Shown here: positions 20,330 to 32,426 of the stretch, piece by piece
Position numbering within the stretch: position 1 is the stretch's first letter
How the letters are laid out: every line of letters begins with the position of its first letter
Assembly: GCF_010015445.1 (NCBI RefSeq)
Contig: NC_053122.1
Span: 36,903,513-36,967,512, forward strand
From: Perca fluviatilis
Lineage: Eukaryota > Chordata > Actinopteri > Perciformes > Percidae
DNA: 64,000 nt
Direction of reading: 5' to 3'
Notes under the pieces: generated by a model
Seen by the model: the letters and a program-made list of their open reading frames with translations, nothing else
Database searches by the model: none
Told to the model about the DNA's origin: nothing
Made by a program: the position numbers and the translations under genes

Positions 20330-23300
20330 ATAATTACGAGATAAGTTGACGATGCAAAAAAAACAAATCTTTTGCGAGTGCAATGCTCTGCCATACCTCT
20401 GGCCTCTACAATGTATTTATTTGGGAATGTGTTCTTTGTCAGTAAATAATATAATTATATAAACGTATCACAGTTCAGCTAGAACAAAATTTAATGCTGA
20501 TGTGTCATCTGTATAATTTAACTTGTTAAAAAAGAGACAGGTTAAAATGTGACCCTACAAATGGAGTGTTATTGCTCTTTTTAAAAAGTGACATCATCAG
20601 GCTGTGGTGGATATGGAGAGGCAGATAGAAGACCGTGTGCTGTTGAGATGAAGTACCCTAATGTTGACAGAGTAATCGAAGCTAGAGCCTTGTTGTCGGA
20701 GTTGTGGGCCGGGATCGGACCGCGGCGTGAATCAGAGTAATTGGCTCTTAGCTCAGCGCTGGAGAACAACAGCCATTAACAGAGAGGCTTCAGATGGAGG
20801 CGGCGTTAGTTTGGCTTTAGCTTACAGTTTGGAGCTCGAGAGGAGAGCTGTGAATATTTATTGAGATAATGATGTTCTTGACGTCTGTTTATATTGCTCT
20901 GTATTTCTACCGTGTCTTTTGCTGTTAAGTAAATTATGTCTCTGCAGCAACACATTCCCGTGATCCAATTTAAAAAAAACTTGCGTTAATTTATAGAAGT
21001 CAATTAAAACAAGCCCAATTAACATTAATTATTGCATTAGAGTATAATAAATTACTTTTTTATTGCAGCCGATCATCCATAAAGCATTAAAGTGTGAAAC
21101 GTGGGGGTTTCTCCTGACAACAGTGATCGGTCCCCATCAGGATCCAGCCTGTAATGAGCCAGTCAGTCAGGACGCCATTCATCTCCACAACACGTGATTA
21201 CACCATTCATTCATCCACTTTATTCCCCTGGTCATTCATCTGATATGGTGCTATTACAGCTGACAGCCCTGTTTCCACCTGGGGAACATGGAACCTGCTT
21301 CTCAATGGTTCACTCGGACACTCACGGTCTCGTATCCACAGATTCAACAGGAACGACGATGAAGCTGTAAAAAGATATTGATTTAAAGGCAACTTTATCT
21401 TTGTGTATTATATTATCTTTTAATAGGACAGTAGGTAAAAGCTGAAAAGCATGATGGCCAAGTTGAAAGCTGTGATTATTTAGCACAGATCGTTTTCACC
21501 TCTCAGCATCAGGGACTTCCCGTCCTTCTGTTTTTAACAATTCTCTCAGGCTAAGAGACGGAGAGTAATAATCTACAGTCTGATAATGGGATGTCCTCAG
21601 CCTGTTACTACTGTTGATCTGAACCACTCAGCTGTGCTTTTCACTCTGGAGAAGATCTTTCCATCTACTTTTATGAATTTGACACATACAAATGTTCATC
21701 GTCATGCTAAGAGAGGAGACGTTCCTATGTCATCCTGCTGCTGTGAACCACTGAGAGACTGCAGCGTAATGTCAGAGACCTGTTCTCACTTTAAACCTGC
21801 AGCTCAATGCTAAAACTCCACTCCTCTTCAGCTGGTAAATGGTCTTCATAGAGGCTACACAATGTGATGCTCCCACCCCTGTTACTTCTGGTGTTTTGCT
21901 TCTCTGAACCTGTAAGTGTTCTGTAACTCATAAGTGTTCTGGTAGCATCTTAGTTTTGTCTCTTTCTGTCTGGAAAGATGAATGGATGCTGCTGTGAAAT
22001 GTCTGCGAGCATAGAAATACTGTGGTTAAAGTTAGCTTGTTAGAAGGTCCATCTTTAATTATAAATCCTTGTAGCAAGTACAAAACACTTAAAACAAATG
22101 GACTTGTTGGGAAGCTAACAATGGTGCTAATTAGGGTGACTGTAATTTGACTAGTAATGAATGCTTTAGTTTCTCTATTACTGCCATGTATCACGTTACA
22201 ACACAGTTAGAGCGTATGCTGTTTAATGGGATGCCATTTGACGCTGTGAGTCACAGATTTTCTGGGTTATTTACCCACAATGCACAGCTAATTTGAGCGT
22301 ACAGACGATGTACCCTACATTTTTCCCGTATCCCACAATGCAACGCGGTCATGTTTTCCCCAGAGGAGAAGAAGAAGCAGAAGCAACCGAGAGAACTGAA
22401 AAGGAAAATAGAGTCTTTAAACGCTTCAGATGTAAAGTTATTCACTGTCAAAGTGGCGCCAAAATGAATGGCAGTCAATGGGATGCTAACGGCAGGTGAT
22501 AGCTTGTTAGCCTACAATCTCCCCATAGGAGGTACACTTTCCGGATGCTCGCTTACCCCCTTGCACATGGGGGGCGGCACAAGCACTTAAAAACTAACAA
22601 AAAAAAGTCCTCTGCGCTGCGAAACAGTTTTCTATTATCTATCATTTCACTGTGTGGGGAATAGGCAAATTGGCGCCTGCTTGCTGAGAAGGTGCCGTGC
22701 ACAGATGCTGTTTGAGAAGGGGAAAGGGAAGGGGGGGCTGAAACAGACTCTGTGTTGAGAACTAAAAATAGGCTAGATAGTATAAGTTCACGAAAACAAT
22801 CCAACTTAAGAATTCACAAGGAGGAGTGACGTGCGCGGGCGCATGCACAGGATGCGTGTGTGTGCGTGCGTGCGTGTGTGTGTGTCCTACAAAGCAGAGA
22901 ATTAGCTCCACACATAGTTCATTATAGGCATTAAGTCTTAAATATATTTGGAATATCCATTGAAATATTCACATTTTACATGAAAAAAGTTACTCTCAGA
23001 TGTGTCAGTTTGACATGTACCCCATGTACTGTATGTGCTGGGGTACATTTTCACATAATTTATATACAAGTGAACACCTGAGTATTACCCCCATATTGAT
23101 ATAAATACACCCAAAACATGCTTTTAGGGATATTGTAGTCAAATATAGTGATTGTGATGTCATAATGCAACAACAAAGTAATCTGTATTTTCTGTCTTTA
23201 AAAAACTACTAATCGATTAATCAAAAGGTTGAGGCTGGTGATAGTCTTTTTTAATCAATAAATCCCATTAAAGACCCAAACCACAGCCTGATAAATCTTC

Positions 23301-23578
23301 TTCCTCCAAAAACACATCAATGAGCAACATCTTGTTAAAAACACATCAGTGAGCAGCATGTTGATAGGAAGTGATTAGCTAGTAGTACACAGGTCATACT
23401 GTACACACTACAGGTAGCTACAGTGCATGTAAATATGTAAGTCAAGGTGCATTCATTTACTACAAATTGTTTTAAGACGGACTTGAAAAATGTATTTATA
23501 TTGATTCTTTAACCCCCAGGCCGCCAACACACATCCTATACGCATGTTAAAGATTGATGTTTTCAGTAGAAATAAATG
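20330..23578. other. long stretch without a supported gene
   Basis: Intronic or intergenic DNA. The region near 22230-22560 looks like a repeat remnant (GATGCTCGCTTACCCCCTTG motif), and a (TGCG/TG)n microsatellite lies at about 22855-22885. Open frames at 20581-20769, 21586-21813, 22293-22499 and 22553-22804 have no recognisable domain or splice context. Confidence 0.5.
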
Positions 23579-23587
23579 GGCTTAGGA

Positions 23588-24407
23588 CATACCTGTCAAG
23601 TATCCCGTTTTGGCCGGGAAAGTCCCGTATTTTACCCTTCTTTCCCGCCGTCCTCCCGTATTAGTATTTTCCCGTAAATCTCCCGTATTTTAACCTGCGT
23701 TATTAATCTGAGCTCTGTCACTAGCCTCGCGATAACTGCCACCTGCAGTAGCCTACTACAGATACTGTAGATGGCAGTTGTCGCGAGTTTAGTGTGTGAG
23801 GTCAGATGATGAGTGACAACGCAGGAAAAAAATAAACAGAGACGGATGATGGACGCTTCGACAGAGACGGTGCGCTGCCAAAGCTTCTGAAGGCTTTACT
23901 ATGCATTCCCCATAGCAATGCAAGTTGAGAAAGGGTGTTTAGCATGGTACGAAAGATTGTTCCAGAGAATAGGATGACGTTAGACAACAGAACTGTTTGC
24001 GCTCTACTCTCATGTAAAATAAACCACTCTGTAAACCACTCTGGCCCCGCCCACAAATACACTCCTTCCAAAACAATCTTAAAGAATGCAAAGTCTGCAA
24101 CAAATTTATACAATAACTCACTAAAAGAGTAAAGAAAAGTTATGTGAAATGAAAAGAAAAACTGTAAAAGAAAAGCAATATGAAATGAAAAGAATGTGTG
24201 GAATGAAAATAAAATGTAAATGTAAAGACAAGCAATTTTATAAATTGTAAATGTTTTCAGCATTCTGCATCAAGTGGTGATTTTAGCTTTCTTGTACACC
24301 TGTCTTAAAATGTAAGGGCTACTGGAGCTTGGTTGGGGTGGTGGGACTGCTTGCGGTGGGCGCTGGAAAATTTCCCTTATTTTCAAATCCAAAACTTGAC
24401 AGGTATG
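23588..24407. mobile_element. hAT MITE, 820 bp, perfect 8-bp TSD
   Basis: The ends are CATACCTGTCAAG at left and its exact complement at right, flanked by GCTTAGGA (23580-23587 and 24408-24415). Repeated TCCCGTATTTT-like motifs follow the left end. No transposase is visible; the 153-codon minus frame at 23802-24263 is Phe-rich and unrelated to transposases. Confidence 0.9.
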
Positions 24408-24415
24408 GCTTAGGA

Positions 24416-25134
24416 ATGTTGGAAAGTATTAAGAGACAGCTTTGGTCTTTTCATGTCATTTGTTGTCGACAAATGACAACAAAAATAAATAAATAATAAA
24501 AGGGGCTCTCGCCCAGGCTGTAATTCAATGTAGAACTGCCACTGCATACAACATACAACTGCATATGTAAAAAAAAGCTAAGTGAAGTCTGATAAATTGC
24601 CTTAACAAGTTGGTGCTGATGACTATGATGATGTTTGAAAATGCAATAAATGTGTGTGGATTTAGAAAGAAGTGAGCTTATTAAATCTCTATAGCCCGAT
24701 CCTGATCTCAGCTTGAAGTTAGCAGCTCGAAGTGGCACTACTAGCGTAACACAGCCGCATCTCTGAACAACTATCAAGTTGCATTGTGGGTAGTGTAGGA
24801 AGAAGAATGTGTGGAATAAAACAAATTCATTTTTAATCTTTTTTAATTTCCATCATGTGTCTGATAACATTATAGATGTGCAATTCTAAATGTGTGGAGT
24901 AACAAGTATATAAGAAAAGCTTGTGTTAACAGCAACAGTGGAGGTACCGGTAACAAAGAGGTCAAAGGTTAAAGCCACTGCACATTGACAACAAATGTAA
25001 GAAATTGTCCTGACCCTAACAATGGGCATACATACAGACAGACAGGCAGTTCTTCACTCCTTCCAGAAATTATTTCTAAACAGCATATCAAATTCTAAGT
25101 GTGCTTTTTTTTCTGCTTTGTGATTGGTTGACAG
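24416..25134 (+). other. intron sequence upstream of the first visible CNTNAP exon
   Basis: Non-coding. It ends in a pyrimidine-rich tract and GGTTGACAG, the acceptor of the exon that follows. An imperfect palindrome around TTGTCGACAA lies at about 24458-24482. Confidence 0.6.
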
Positions 25135-25245
25135 AGGTGTGTGACAGCGCGCTGGTGTCCAACCTGCCGCCATCGTCCTTCAGGAGCTCGTCCCAGCTGT
25201 CCAGCAGTCACGCGCCGGGCTTCGCCAAACTCAACAGGAGAGACG
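25135..25245 (+). CDS. contactin-associated protein-like (CNTNAP/Caspr), exon encoding start of F5/8C domain
   Basis: CNTNAPs are single-pass neurexin-family membrane proteins that pair with contactins at axo-glial and synaptic contacts. This exon gives [15 protein letters not shown], then [16 protein letters not shown]: the first cysteine and N-terminal strand of the discoidin domain that begins the mature ectodomain. The acceptor AG is at 25133-25134 and the donor GTGAGG starts at 25246. It enters after codon position 1 and leaves after position 1 of a Gly codon, which the next exon completes. An alternative acceptor two bases downstream is possible. The wording is closest to CNTNAP4/CNTNAP5 in my memory, but I cannot assign the paralogue. 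The signal-peptide exon was not found upstream. Confidence 0.88.
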
Positions 25246-26244
25246 GTGAGGAAGAGTTTCTGCAGCTGAACCCCAAGAGTATACACAAGTATCTGATTGG
25301 GCTGGGGTCATATTATTATTCATATTGTTATTGTTGCCAGGGTATTAGGGAATAATGTTTATACTGCCTTTGTTGTTTTTATGAGAGGGGATGTGAGCTT
25401 CTCCTTTAGTCCAGTGAAATGGTAGGGTTTCCTGAGTCAAACAGAGGCAATAGAGAGGAAGTTGTGCTCAGTAGAGAAGAGACTTTGTTTAAACTCAGGA
25501 GACAAAACCCAACAAACAGGAATATTTTCACTGGATTCACAGAGACAGAGGTTTAAAATGATGTCTGAAAGACTAAAAGAACAAGCAATGGCTGCTTTGT
25601 CCCATCTTTATTCTCCATAGATGCTGTTTGTGTTGAAGGTGTATGCCAGAAGGATACATGTGAATGTTTATTTTTGCCCAACATAAAACCCAGCAGGGAG
25701 TCCTGTGCTGGATGCGGATGTGAGGCTTTGATAAAACGAAGATGGAGCTTTCTGCGGGGAACGGGCTTCACATTAAAGCCCAGAATCAGCTGGGAGGGCG
25801 AGATGGGGGGGTTTAATCTGGAGCTGAATGATTTTCACCACCTGGGAAACTAAAGGAAGCGGCGCCTGCAGAACACTGCTCAGCCTCAGTTTGTTGGATG
25901 GTCGAAGCTCCGTCGCAAAATTCTGCCACGCTGCTCTTCGTTTGCTGACCTGACTTAGATTTTTGGTAACGGTGGATTGAGAAAGCTCTCCACTTTGGTA
26001 CTGGCACGCATCTGTAGCACCTGTAACAGTATCCAGTAGCTTAGCTTTGACTTCAACCTGCAACTGAAGATTTGATTCACTTCCAGAACTGCCAAAATAT
26101 TACAAGTAGGAGGACGTGAAGGTTGCACTGATATTTTAGCTAATGTAGTAAAGACTTTAAAAACTTTCACCGTTTGCCCTTTGCTAACACCTACTGGTCT
26201 GAAGCCAGTCGACTGAAATGTGCTGACATTTTTTGCTCCCTTTA
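25246..26244 (+). other. start of 15.5-kb CNTNAP intron, no feature
   Basis: No element boundary recognised; the open frames here are short and unconvincing. Confidence 0.5.
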
Positions 26245-26248
26245 TTAA

Positions 26249-26620
26249 AGGTGCAGTAGGTAAGACTTATAAAACTAACTTTCTGTCATATTTGCTGAAA
26301 CTGACCCTATGTTCCAGTAGAACTACATGAAGCAGGTCATAAAAAAAAAAATCCGGCTCCTCTGGCTCCACCTACAGCCTGTAGTGAGATTTGCAAAAAT
26401 CCACCACTCCCTGTTCAGATGCACCAATCAGGGCCAAGGGGGGGGGTTGTATTTAGCCGCTACAGAGCTCCAGGACGCCGGCTACCAGCCGCAGTTGTTT
26501 AACCGCCAACAGGTGACTGTGAGCCGGTTACAGACGCTGCCAGATGACGGGCCTTTCAGTGGCCATGGTAGTGGAGTTTCGCCAGAAAAAGTGAGCGTCA
26601 CGCAGCGATGACAGTTAAAA
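26249..26620. repeat. probable MITE remnant starting at TTAA
   Basis: AGGTGCAGTAGGTAAGAC follows a TTAA at 26245-26248. The segment has the look of a multi-copy fish repeat (CCACTCCCTGTTCAGATGCACC). The right terminus was not found, so the end is approximate. Confidence 0.4.
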
Positions 26621-28956
26621 TTAGGCACCAAAACGACTTAACTAGTCTGGATTAAAAAAAGAAGAATGAAGAGCGTTTCCTGGGTCAAAGTATTTTGTTT
26701 TCGCCGCATAGTGATCTCCGCTTTCCAGCTTTAAAGCGCTGTGTTGACACGACGTTGTGCTATTTCATTATGGGATTATTTTCCATTGAATATTGAAGTT
26801 GATGAACAAGTGTTTTGGCATGCCAGGTTCAAGTGGCTCTCTCTATGGTATTGGATGGGGGATTTAATTCTTAATGTTTTGTTTTGTTGTGCATGATCAA
26901 CCCCCCCACCCCCCCTCTGCTTTCTTCACAAATCGCACCCTGAGTATGACTGTATGATTTACCACCTGGATTTTTGCTTACAAAGCAGATAAACTAGCTT
27001 AACAAACAACTGAACAATGACAGCAACATTCATGCGTCTCCTAATCTAGCTCTAGCATGTAGCGGGTAGATAAGGAAAGCTGTGTTTGTCAGCAACATTC
27101 ACGGTGCAAGATCCCAGAAAGTGATTCCATCTGCTCGCTGAGGAAATCAATGGACGTCTCCGTCTCATTTCCATCTCCTGCTGCTGCTGCTAACGCTATG
27201 CCTCCTCCAGTTGTTCACTGAGGAGCTTGCTTTCAATTCATTTACCCACTAAGGCACAGAGATTATCAGAGTCTTGGAATATCCCCTACACAGCATCTTT
27301 ACAACGGATTTAATCAGACAGTCATCCTTGCAGCTGGAATCTATAATGCTGCACACATTCAGAATTATCCAGGTAATGTTTAGGTGAATCTCTTGTTCTT
27401 TCAGATGGGGATGCACCTTTGTATATCACAGCACATTTCACCACCCACACTTCATTGCACTTCATGTGTAGCCAACTTGAATATTATGTAAATCTAATGA
27501 ATTGGCTTCCAAACAGAATGTTAGCCCTGTAGAGGGATTTTGAGAAAGTTGGACCATCTGTGTTCTTCCATGGTACAGTTTTTCTAACAAGAGTCTGCGA
27601 CCACACTGCAGAGCTTTGAGCTAAATGCTAACGTCTGCATGCTAACGCGCTCTGAATGACAATGCTAAAAGCTGATTTAGCAGGTGTACTTTTTAGATTG
27701 GTCATCATATTAGTACATGCATTAAACACAAAGCACAGCTGAGGCTGATGATAATGTAATTAGTTTTACAGGTATTTGATCTTAAACTAAAGTGTTGGAC
27801 ACATTTTGAACTGATGATGACGCTAGATGAAAAGTCAGTGGAACAAGTTATTAGCATAGATATGAAATGGATAGATAGAACATTTGACTGTTTCCCGTGG
27901 TTATTTGATTGGTACACAACAAAATGGCGTTTGTTGTTAGTTGTCATGGTGACAATACGCTCATTTGGCAATAGCAACGCGCTTTGGCTGAAACATTAAG
28001 ACCATTTAGCGGCTGGCATCTTAACCTTACTACTCCACTGCTCGTTTGTCTGTAACTGCAAAACGTCATCACCTCCGCGACTCTCCGGCAGTCAGCTTAT
28101 ACCATGGCCGTGGTACACATAAAAGTGTCTGCTGCTCTGACCGTTCAGCATTGTTGATTGAAATGGAAATGGCCTTTCTATCCATTTTATTTCTATTCAT
28201 CCTCTGGGGACCAGGAATGTTTCTACAAAATGGGATTGTGATCCATCCAGTCATTGTTGTCCATGGCCATGAGGAGAGCAGAACATTTTATTTTCCTTGT
28301 CTGACTGACTTTAAAGTGATGGTAACACTTTGTGTTATCATTGCAACTCTGCTAAAGGGAAACAATAACTTCATGTAACCTTTTTTTAAACAGACACTTT
28401 ATAAAAGCCAGCAGCAGTTTCCCTCTGCAGTGAGACCAGAGGACCTGGCATTGTGTTTCAGACAGTGACCTGATGTAGAGGCCTGCTGGCTCAGAGTCTG
28501 ACACCACAAGTGGATAAAAAGCCCTGATAGTCTATTGATTGGAGATGAATGGCCTTTTACCAGGGACCTTAAGGATGAAAGAGAGATTTCCCCTTCTCTC
28601 TTTTTATCTTTTTTATTTCTCTCTTGCTTTCCACCCTCTTCTTTTTTCAATTCACTTTCCTTTCCTTTCCTCATCCCTCTCTGTCTCTCCTATTCCTTTT
28701 CTCCACCTCCTCTCTTCCTTAATCTGAATTGTCCCTGTCCCTCTTCTGTACAGTCTGTGTTCTGCTGTATTCATTAGTTTCACTCTGTCTGCTGTCACAT
28801 TTTCATTTGCATTGCACTAAAAACGTTATCAGTGACGCCACTGCAATTATGCTGTAACAGACTTGAAAATGATTATCGTACAGCAATCAATCATTGAAGG
28901 TGGACTTAAACGTTATTGGGAACCTGTGAATTGGGACTGACTGTTTATCAACGGCC
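26621..28956 (+). other. CNTNAP intron, no gene
   Basis: Non-coding. A strongly pyrimidine-rich segment lies at about 28580-28740. Frames such as 28046-28378 have no supported family. Confidence 0.5.
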
Positions 28957-28966
28957 AACTAGTAGT

Positions 28967-29681
28967 TCTTAATAATAATGAAAAGCTGAATATTGGTTTG
29001 TTTAAAGAATCTGTGTTTGCTAAAGACAAAAAGCAGTGGGCCAACGATATATGGGCTAAGCCAAAATTGCGTATTTTTGTAATGATAAAACCAGAATATG
29101 GCGCTGAGAATTATGTTGTATATAATTCATCAAAAAGGCAAAGATCTTTAGGTGCTCAAGTGAGATCTGGTGTTTTGCCTTTGACTATTGAAACAGGACG
29201 ATATGTTAATGTAGAAGAGGAAAAACGGATCTGTCCCATGTGTTGTTTGAAATATATAGAAAATGAGTTCCATTTTGTTTTCTATTGTCCTTTTTATTGT
29301 GAACAGCGTGATTTTTTTGTTTTGTAGGATAAAAGCAGAGATTGATTTGGTAAATATGGATGATGCTCAAAGACTGAGATGGCTGTTCACATATAAAACA
29401 TATAAATTAGCCAGTTATCTAGATAAAGCTTGGGAGAAGAGGAAAAAAAGCTCTTTATCGAGATGAAGTGAGAATTTGTTGTTTGTGTGTGGTATGTGTG
29501 TACATGTATATACATATGTGTATGTGTATATGTGTGTATATGAATATATTTGTATTCATGTATTTCTCCGAATGATTTGTATATGCGACAGGAAGATGTT
29601 TGTTAAATAATTTAATTTGTGGTGTCTTGTAATCCCATGTGGGATGGGCCAAAATGTTTGGCATGACACAGAAATAAAATA

Positions 29682-29714
<33 letters not shown>
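28967..29714 (+). mobile_element. 5'-truncated LINE, 3' end with (AACT)n tail
   Basis: A coding C-terminus (see separate entry) is followed by a short 3' UTR and an (AACT)n tail (about 29680-29718). A 10-base direct repeat AACTAGTAGT occurs at 28957-28966 and 29715-29724, consistent with a target duplication around a 5'-truncated insertion, though its end overlaps the tail. Confidence 0.7.
28998..29466 (+). pseudogene. C-terminal fragment of a LINE ORF2 with CCHC-like knuckle
   Basis: The frame 28998-29327 gives a segment with SGVLPLTIETGRY, then CPMCCLKYIENEFHFVFYC, the Cys/His knuckle typical of the C-terminus of several non-LTR reverse transcriptases. After a TAG at 29325-29327, the frame 29263-29466 continues with an Arg/Lys-rich tail ending in SLSR. 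The RT core is missing. The clade is unresolved. Confidence 0.65.
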
Positions 29715-29719
<5 letters not shown>

Positions 29720-30423
29720 GTAGTACTGACTTCCATATTTAATTGTCCTCCGTGGTTTGTGAAAAGTTCCACTGTAAACTCCATCGCAGTAAAGACCTTT
29801 GCAGTACATTTTGTCCGAAATTGTTGCATGTTTAAAGGAAAACGCCGAATTATTGGGACTTTGTCTTATTCCCCGTCTCCCCCTGTTGTCTGCGAGGCCA
29901 GATGAAAACTCAAAAACAAAGAAATAGCAGAATCATTCCATCATTCCTCGCTTTACAACATATATAACGTTATCAGTATTAACATGATAACTATATAATC
30001 ACTTAGATAGATGTGTTTTGAAAAGCAAACTATATCATTGCTTAGAGTGTGTTGAAACCCCCCCCAAAAAATAACATATATCTTGCTTATATATTAATCT
30101 GTCTTTTGCTTACATACTGATCTGTTTTTGCATTTTAGGACAGAAAGAGTTTTCTTTGAGAAACAGTAAAGTGTAGGAAAGTACCTAGACAGATAAGAAG
30201 AGCACAGGCAGGAGCTGCGGCCTTGACGGGTGCATGCAGCTGTGTGTGTGTGCGTCTTGAAGGCACGTGTGTGGCCATACACAGCACACGAGCTGTAGAG
30301 TTCATGAGGTTCATTACTGTAACGTTATTTGTGAAGTGTTTCCTACATTACCTTACAAGGATAGGGAAGTACATATAGTACGTCCCTTTTGATAATTTTG
30401 GGAGGAGTAAAATGTTTTTCGTG

Positions 30424-30431
30424 TATAAATA
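30424..30431 (+). promoter_or_regulatory. TATA box of the LTR-like insertion
   Basis: TATAAATA sits about 540 bases from the left end of the insertion and shortly before a run of CCCTTTTGGGTGCC-like direct repeats, fitting the U3/R border. Confidence 0.5.
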
Positions 30432-30632
30432 TGAGTGTTTTTGCCGAGTAGCGTCCCCTTTCGGGTGCCCCTTTCGGGTGCCCCTTTTGGGTGCCTTTTG
30501 AGCCCTTTTGGGTGTTCCCTTTTGGGTCCCTTTTTGGGTCCCTTTTGGGCTCCCTTCGGGCTCTTTTACCCGAACGCTTTACGTGGCATCGGGATGCCAT
30601 GAAGCCTTCTCCATCTACCCTTGCACTTTCTG

Positions 30633-30958
30633 TTGCATTGGGAAAGATTCATTTTGCCCCTCTCAGCTGGAGAGGGGTTCCCTTGCACTCGCTGAGTGTA
30701 AGGGAGGAAAAGAATAAGAAAAAAAGAAAAAAGACTATCTCTGAGAAGCAGCTTCGAATACCTCTGTTAAACAGAGGCCAAAAAGTGCTTCTTCTCTCTT
30801 AGTTTGCCCAGACGCTCTCTTTGCTGCGTTTTTGGGGAAGATTTATTTGCCCTCTTTGAGGCTGAAGAGGAGATTACCTGCACTTTAATGAGTGTGGGAG
30901 ACACAGAGCCAGGAGGAAAAGAGAAGCAGCTTTAAATACCTCTGTTAGAGCGGAGGCT
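30633..30958 (+). repeat. two imperfect 140-base direct repeats with hairpins inside the LTR-like insertion
   Basis: Units at 30633-30779 and 30822-30958 share GGGAAAGATT/GGGGAAGATT starts, a GCCCCTCTC...GAGAGGGG-type hairpin (best in unit 1), a TGCACT...GAGTGT segment and an end reading GAAGCAGCTT...ATACCTCTGTTA. They lie between the TATA box and AATAAA, so both would be transcribed. Confidence 0.6.
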
Positions 30959-31032
30959 TTATCTTTATTTGTATTTTTAGTTTTATTTTGTAGAGGACCA
31001 CTTGCTTTTAATTTCTGCTTTTCTCACAAAAT

Positions 31033-31038
31033 AATAAA
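31033..31038 (+). terminator. AATAAA polyadenylation signal of the LTR-like insertion
   Basis: AATAAA in an AT-rich context about 600 bases after the TATA box, followed by a GT-containing stretch. This would make the R region unusually long. Confidence 0.45.
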
Positions 31039-32426
31039 AATCACCTGAGTCCGACTTTGGACTAGGGGAGCCAAACCTTTGCCAGTTCTTTATTTTCTCT
31101 GGGATCGTCTTGCCCGCGTCAAGCGGGGAGGGTTTCCCCCCCTACGGGGGTTAGTGACTCCTCTTTAACCGCCCGTGTAGAGTTGCGTCCCGGCGGGGAT
31201 CGACTTGGACACACAGACCTCCTGTTATCTCCTAGTGGGAGTGCATTTCCCTACCCGCACGGCCTGGTCAGAGCCTCTGAGCATCCCCCTCTCTCAGTCC
31301 GGCGACCAAGAAGGGCAAGGCGGGCGTCCTTGAGAAGGAAGGGACCTCCGATGACCCTGGGAGGACGGCTAACAGACCGTAAGTACTAAAGAAAAATCAT
31401 TGGTTTTAAAGATCCCCTCGGGCAGTGCTTGTCATATACAGGGGGATAAGAGCCCGTGTTTTTGGGGACGTCTGGTGTAGTGTGTATCTAACCTCTTGTC
31501 TCGCCTTCGGGTTCCCTGATCCGGGCGAGGGCTTCTCCTTAGACGGAGAGCGTGTGTGTCTCTATAAACTAAATTAATCAGGGAAGCGTCAAAAGCAACT
31601 CCTTTTTAGTATAGGTCAAAACACCCGCCCCGCTGACGGGCAACTGGCGTTCGTCCGTACGCCAAAAGAGGGCACTAGTAGGGCCGGGGGTTTGCTGAGG
31701 GGAAGGCGATAAAAAGGGGTTGGCTCGGCCACAGAGAGCGACGCGACGCCTCAGCGAACTGCCACACCGGTTTACACCCCACAGTTAGATAAGTCCATAC
31801 ATACCCTTCTCATCTCCGTGTGTGTTGTAACTCTGTCTGACGCCCCCACCGCTAGCCTAGCTTAGCACAGATCCTGGAGGTAACCGGCTCCATCTAGCCT
31901 ACTGCTCCCAATATATGACAAAATATACATACTGGGAATTATATTCTCAGAAGGTGAAGCACTGCTACTTGGGCGGAGTCGTTACTCTCTGCTCCTCACC
32001 ACGGGGCTTCTCAGGTGCTGCGAGCAAATCACTCCGCCCAAGTAGCAGTGCTTGGCCTTCTGAGAATATAGTTCCCAGTATGTATGTGGTTAGAAGATGG
32101 CTGTGTGTCATGTGACCTTGTTATTTGTACACGCTGTGACTATACAAATCCCAACATGTAAACAGGAAAATGTTGGTGTTATTTTGTCACTTATTGGGAG
32201 CAGTAGGCTAGATGGAGCCGGTTACCTCCAGGATCTGTGCTAAGCTAGGCTAGATGGAGCCGGTTACCTCCAGGATCTGTGCTAAGCTAGGCTAGCGGTG
32301 GGTGCATCAGACAGAGTTAGGAAACGCACGGAGATGAGAATGTATGTAAGGTATGTATGGATTTATCTAACTCTGGGGGATACGGGGAATAAGACAAAGT
32401 CCCAATAAATCAGTGTGTTCCTTTAA

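Larger units (their letters stand above)
29884..31776 (+). mobile_element. solo-LTR-like insertion, 1.89 kb, TG...CA with 4-bp CCCC duplication
   Basis: Comparing the broken left arm of the host foldback with its intact right arm shows exactly what was inserted: a block starting TGTTGTCTGC and ending GGTTTACA, flanked by CCCC on both sides. TG/CA ends with a 4-bp duplication are what a retroviral or Gypsy-type integrase leaves. Inside are a TATAAATA box (30424-30431), AATAAA (31033-31038) and GTAAGT (31380-31385). No gag, pol or primer-site-flanked interior was found, so it reads as an LTR left by recombination between two LTRs. Orientation is inferred from TATA and AATAAA. At 1.9 kb it would be a very long LTR; a short non-autonomous LTR element is the alternative. 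Confidence 0.6.
29836..32422. mobile_element. TTAA-flanked foldback element, split by an LTR insertion
   Basis: The left end (TTAA then AGGAAAACGCC) and the right end, reversed (TTAA then AGGAACACACTG), share a long inverted repeat including TTATTGGGACTTTGTC and CCCCGT. The arms resume after the insertion at 31781 (CAGTTAGATAAGTCCATACA) and match the right arm. An inner inverted repeat pairs 31926-31980 with 32030-32088. A 42-base-scale unit (GGAGCCGGTTACCTCCAGG) is duplicated in tandem at about 32207-32290. TTAA target sites suggest piggyBac-type mobilisation. Without the insertion the element is about 0.7 kb. Confidence 0.8.

Noticed and set aside
23802..24263. 153-codon minus frame rich in Phe
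   Set aside because: Lies within a hAT MITE in AT-rich DNA; composition explains the openness.
24454..24482. Palindrome around TTGTCGACAA as a terminator or operator
   Set aside because: Isolated imperfect palindrome in an intron; no context that gives it a function.
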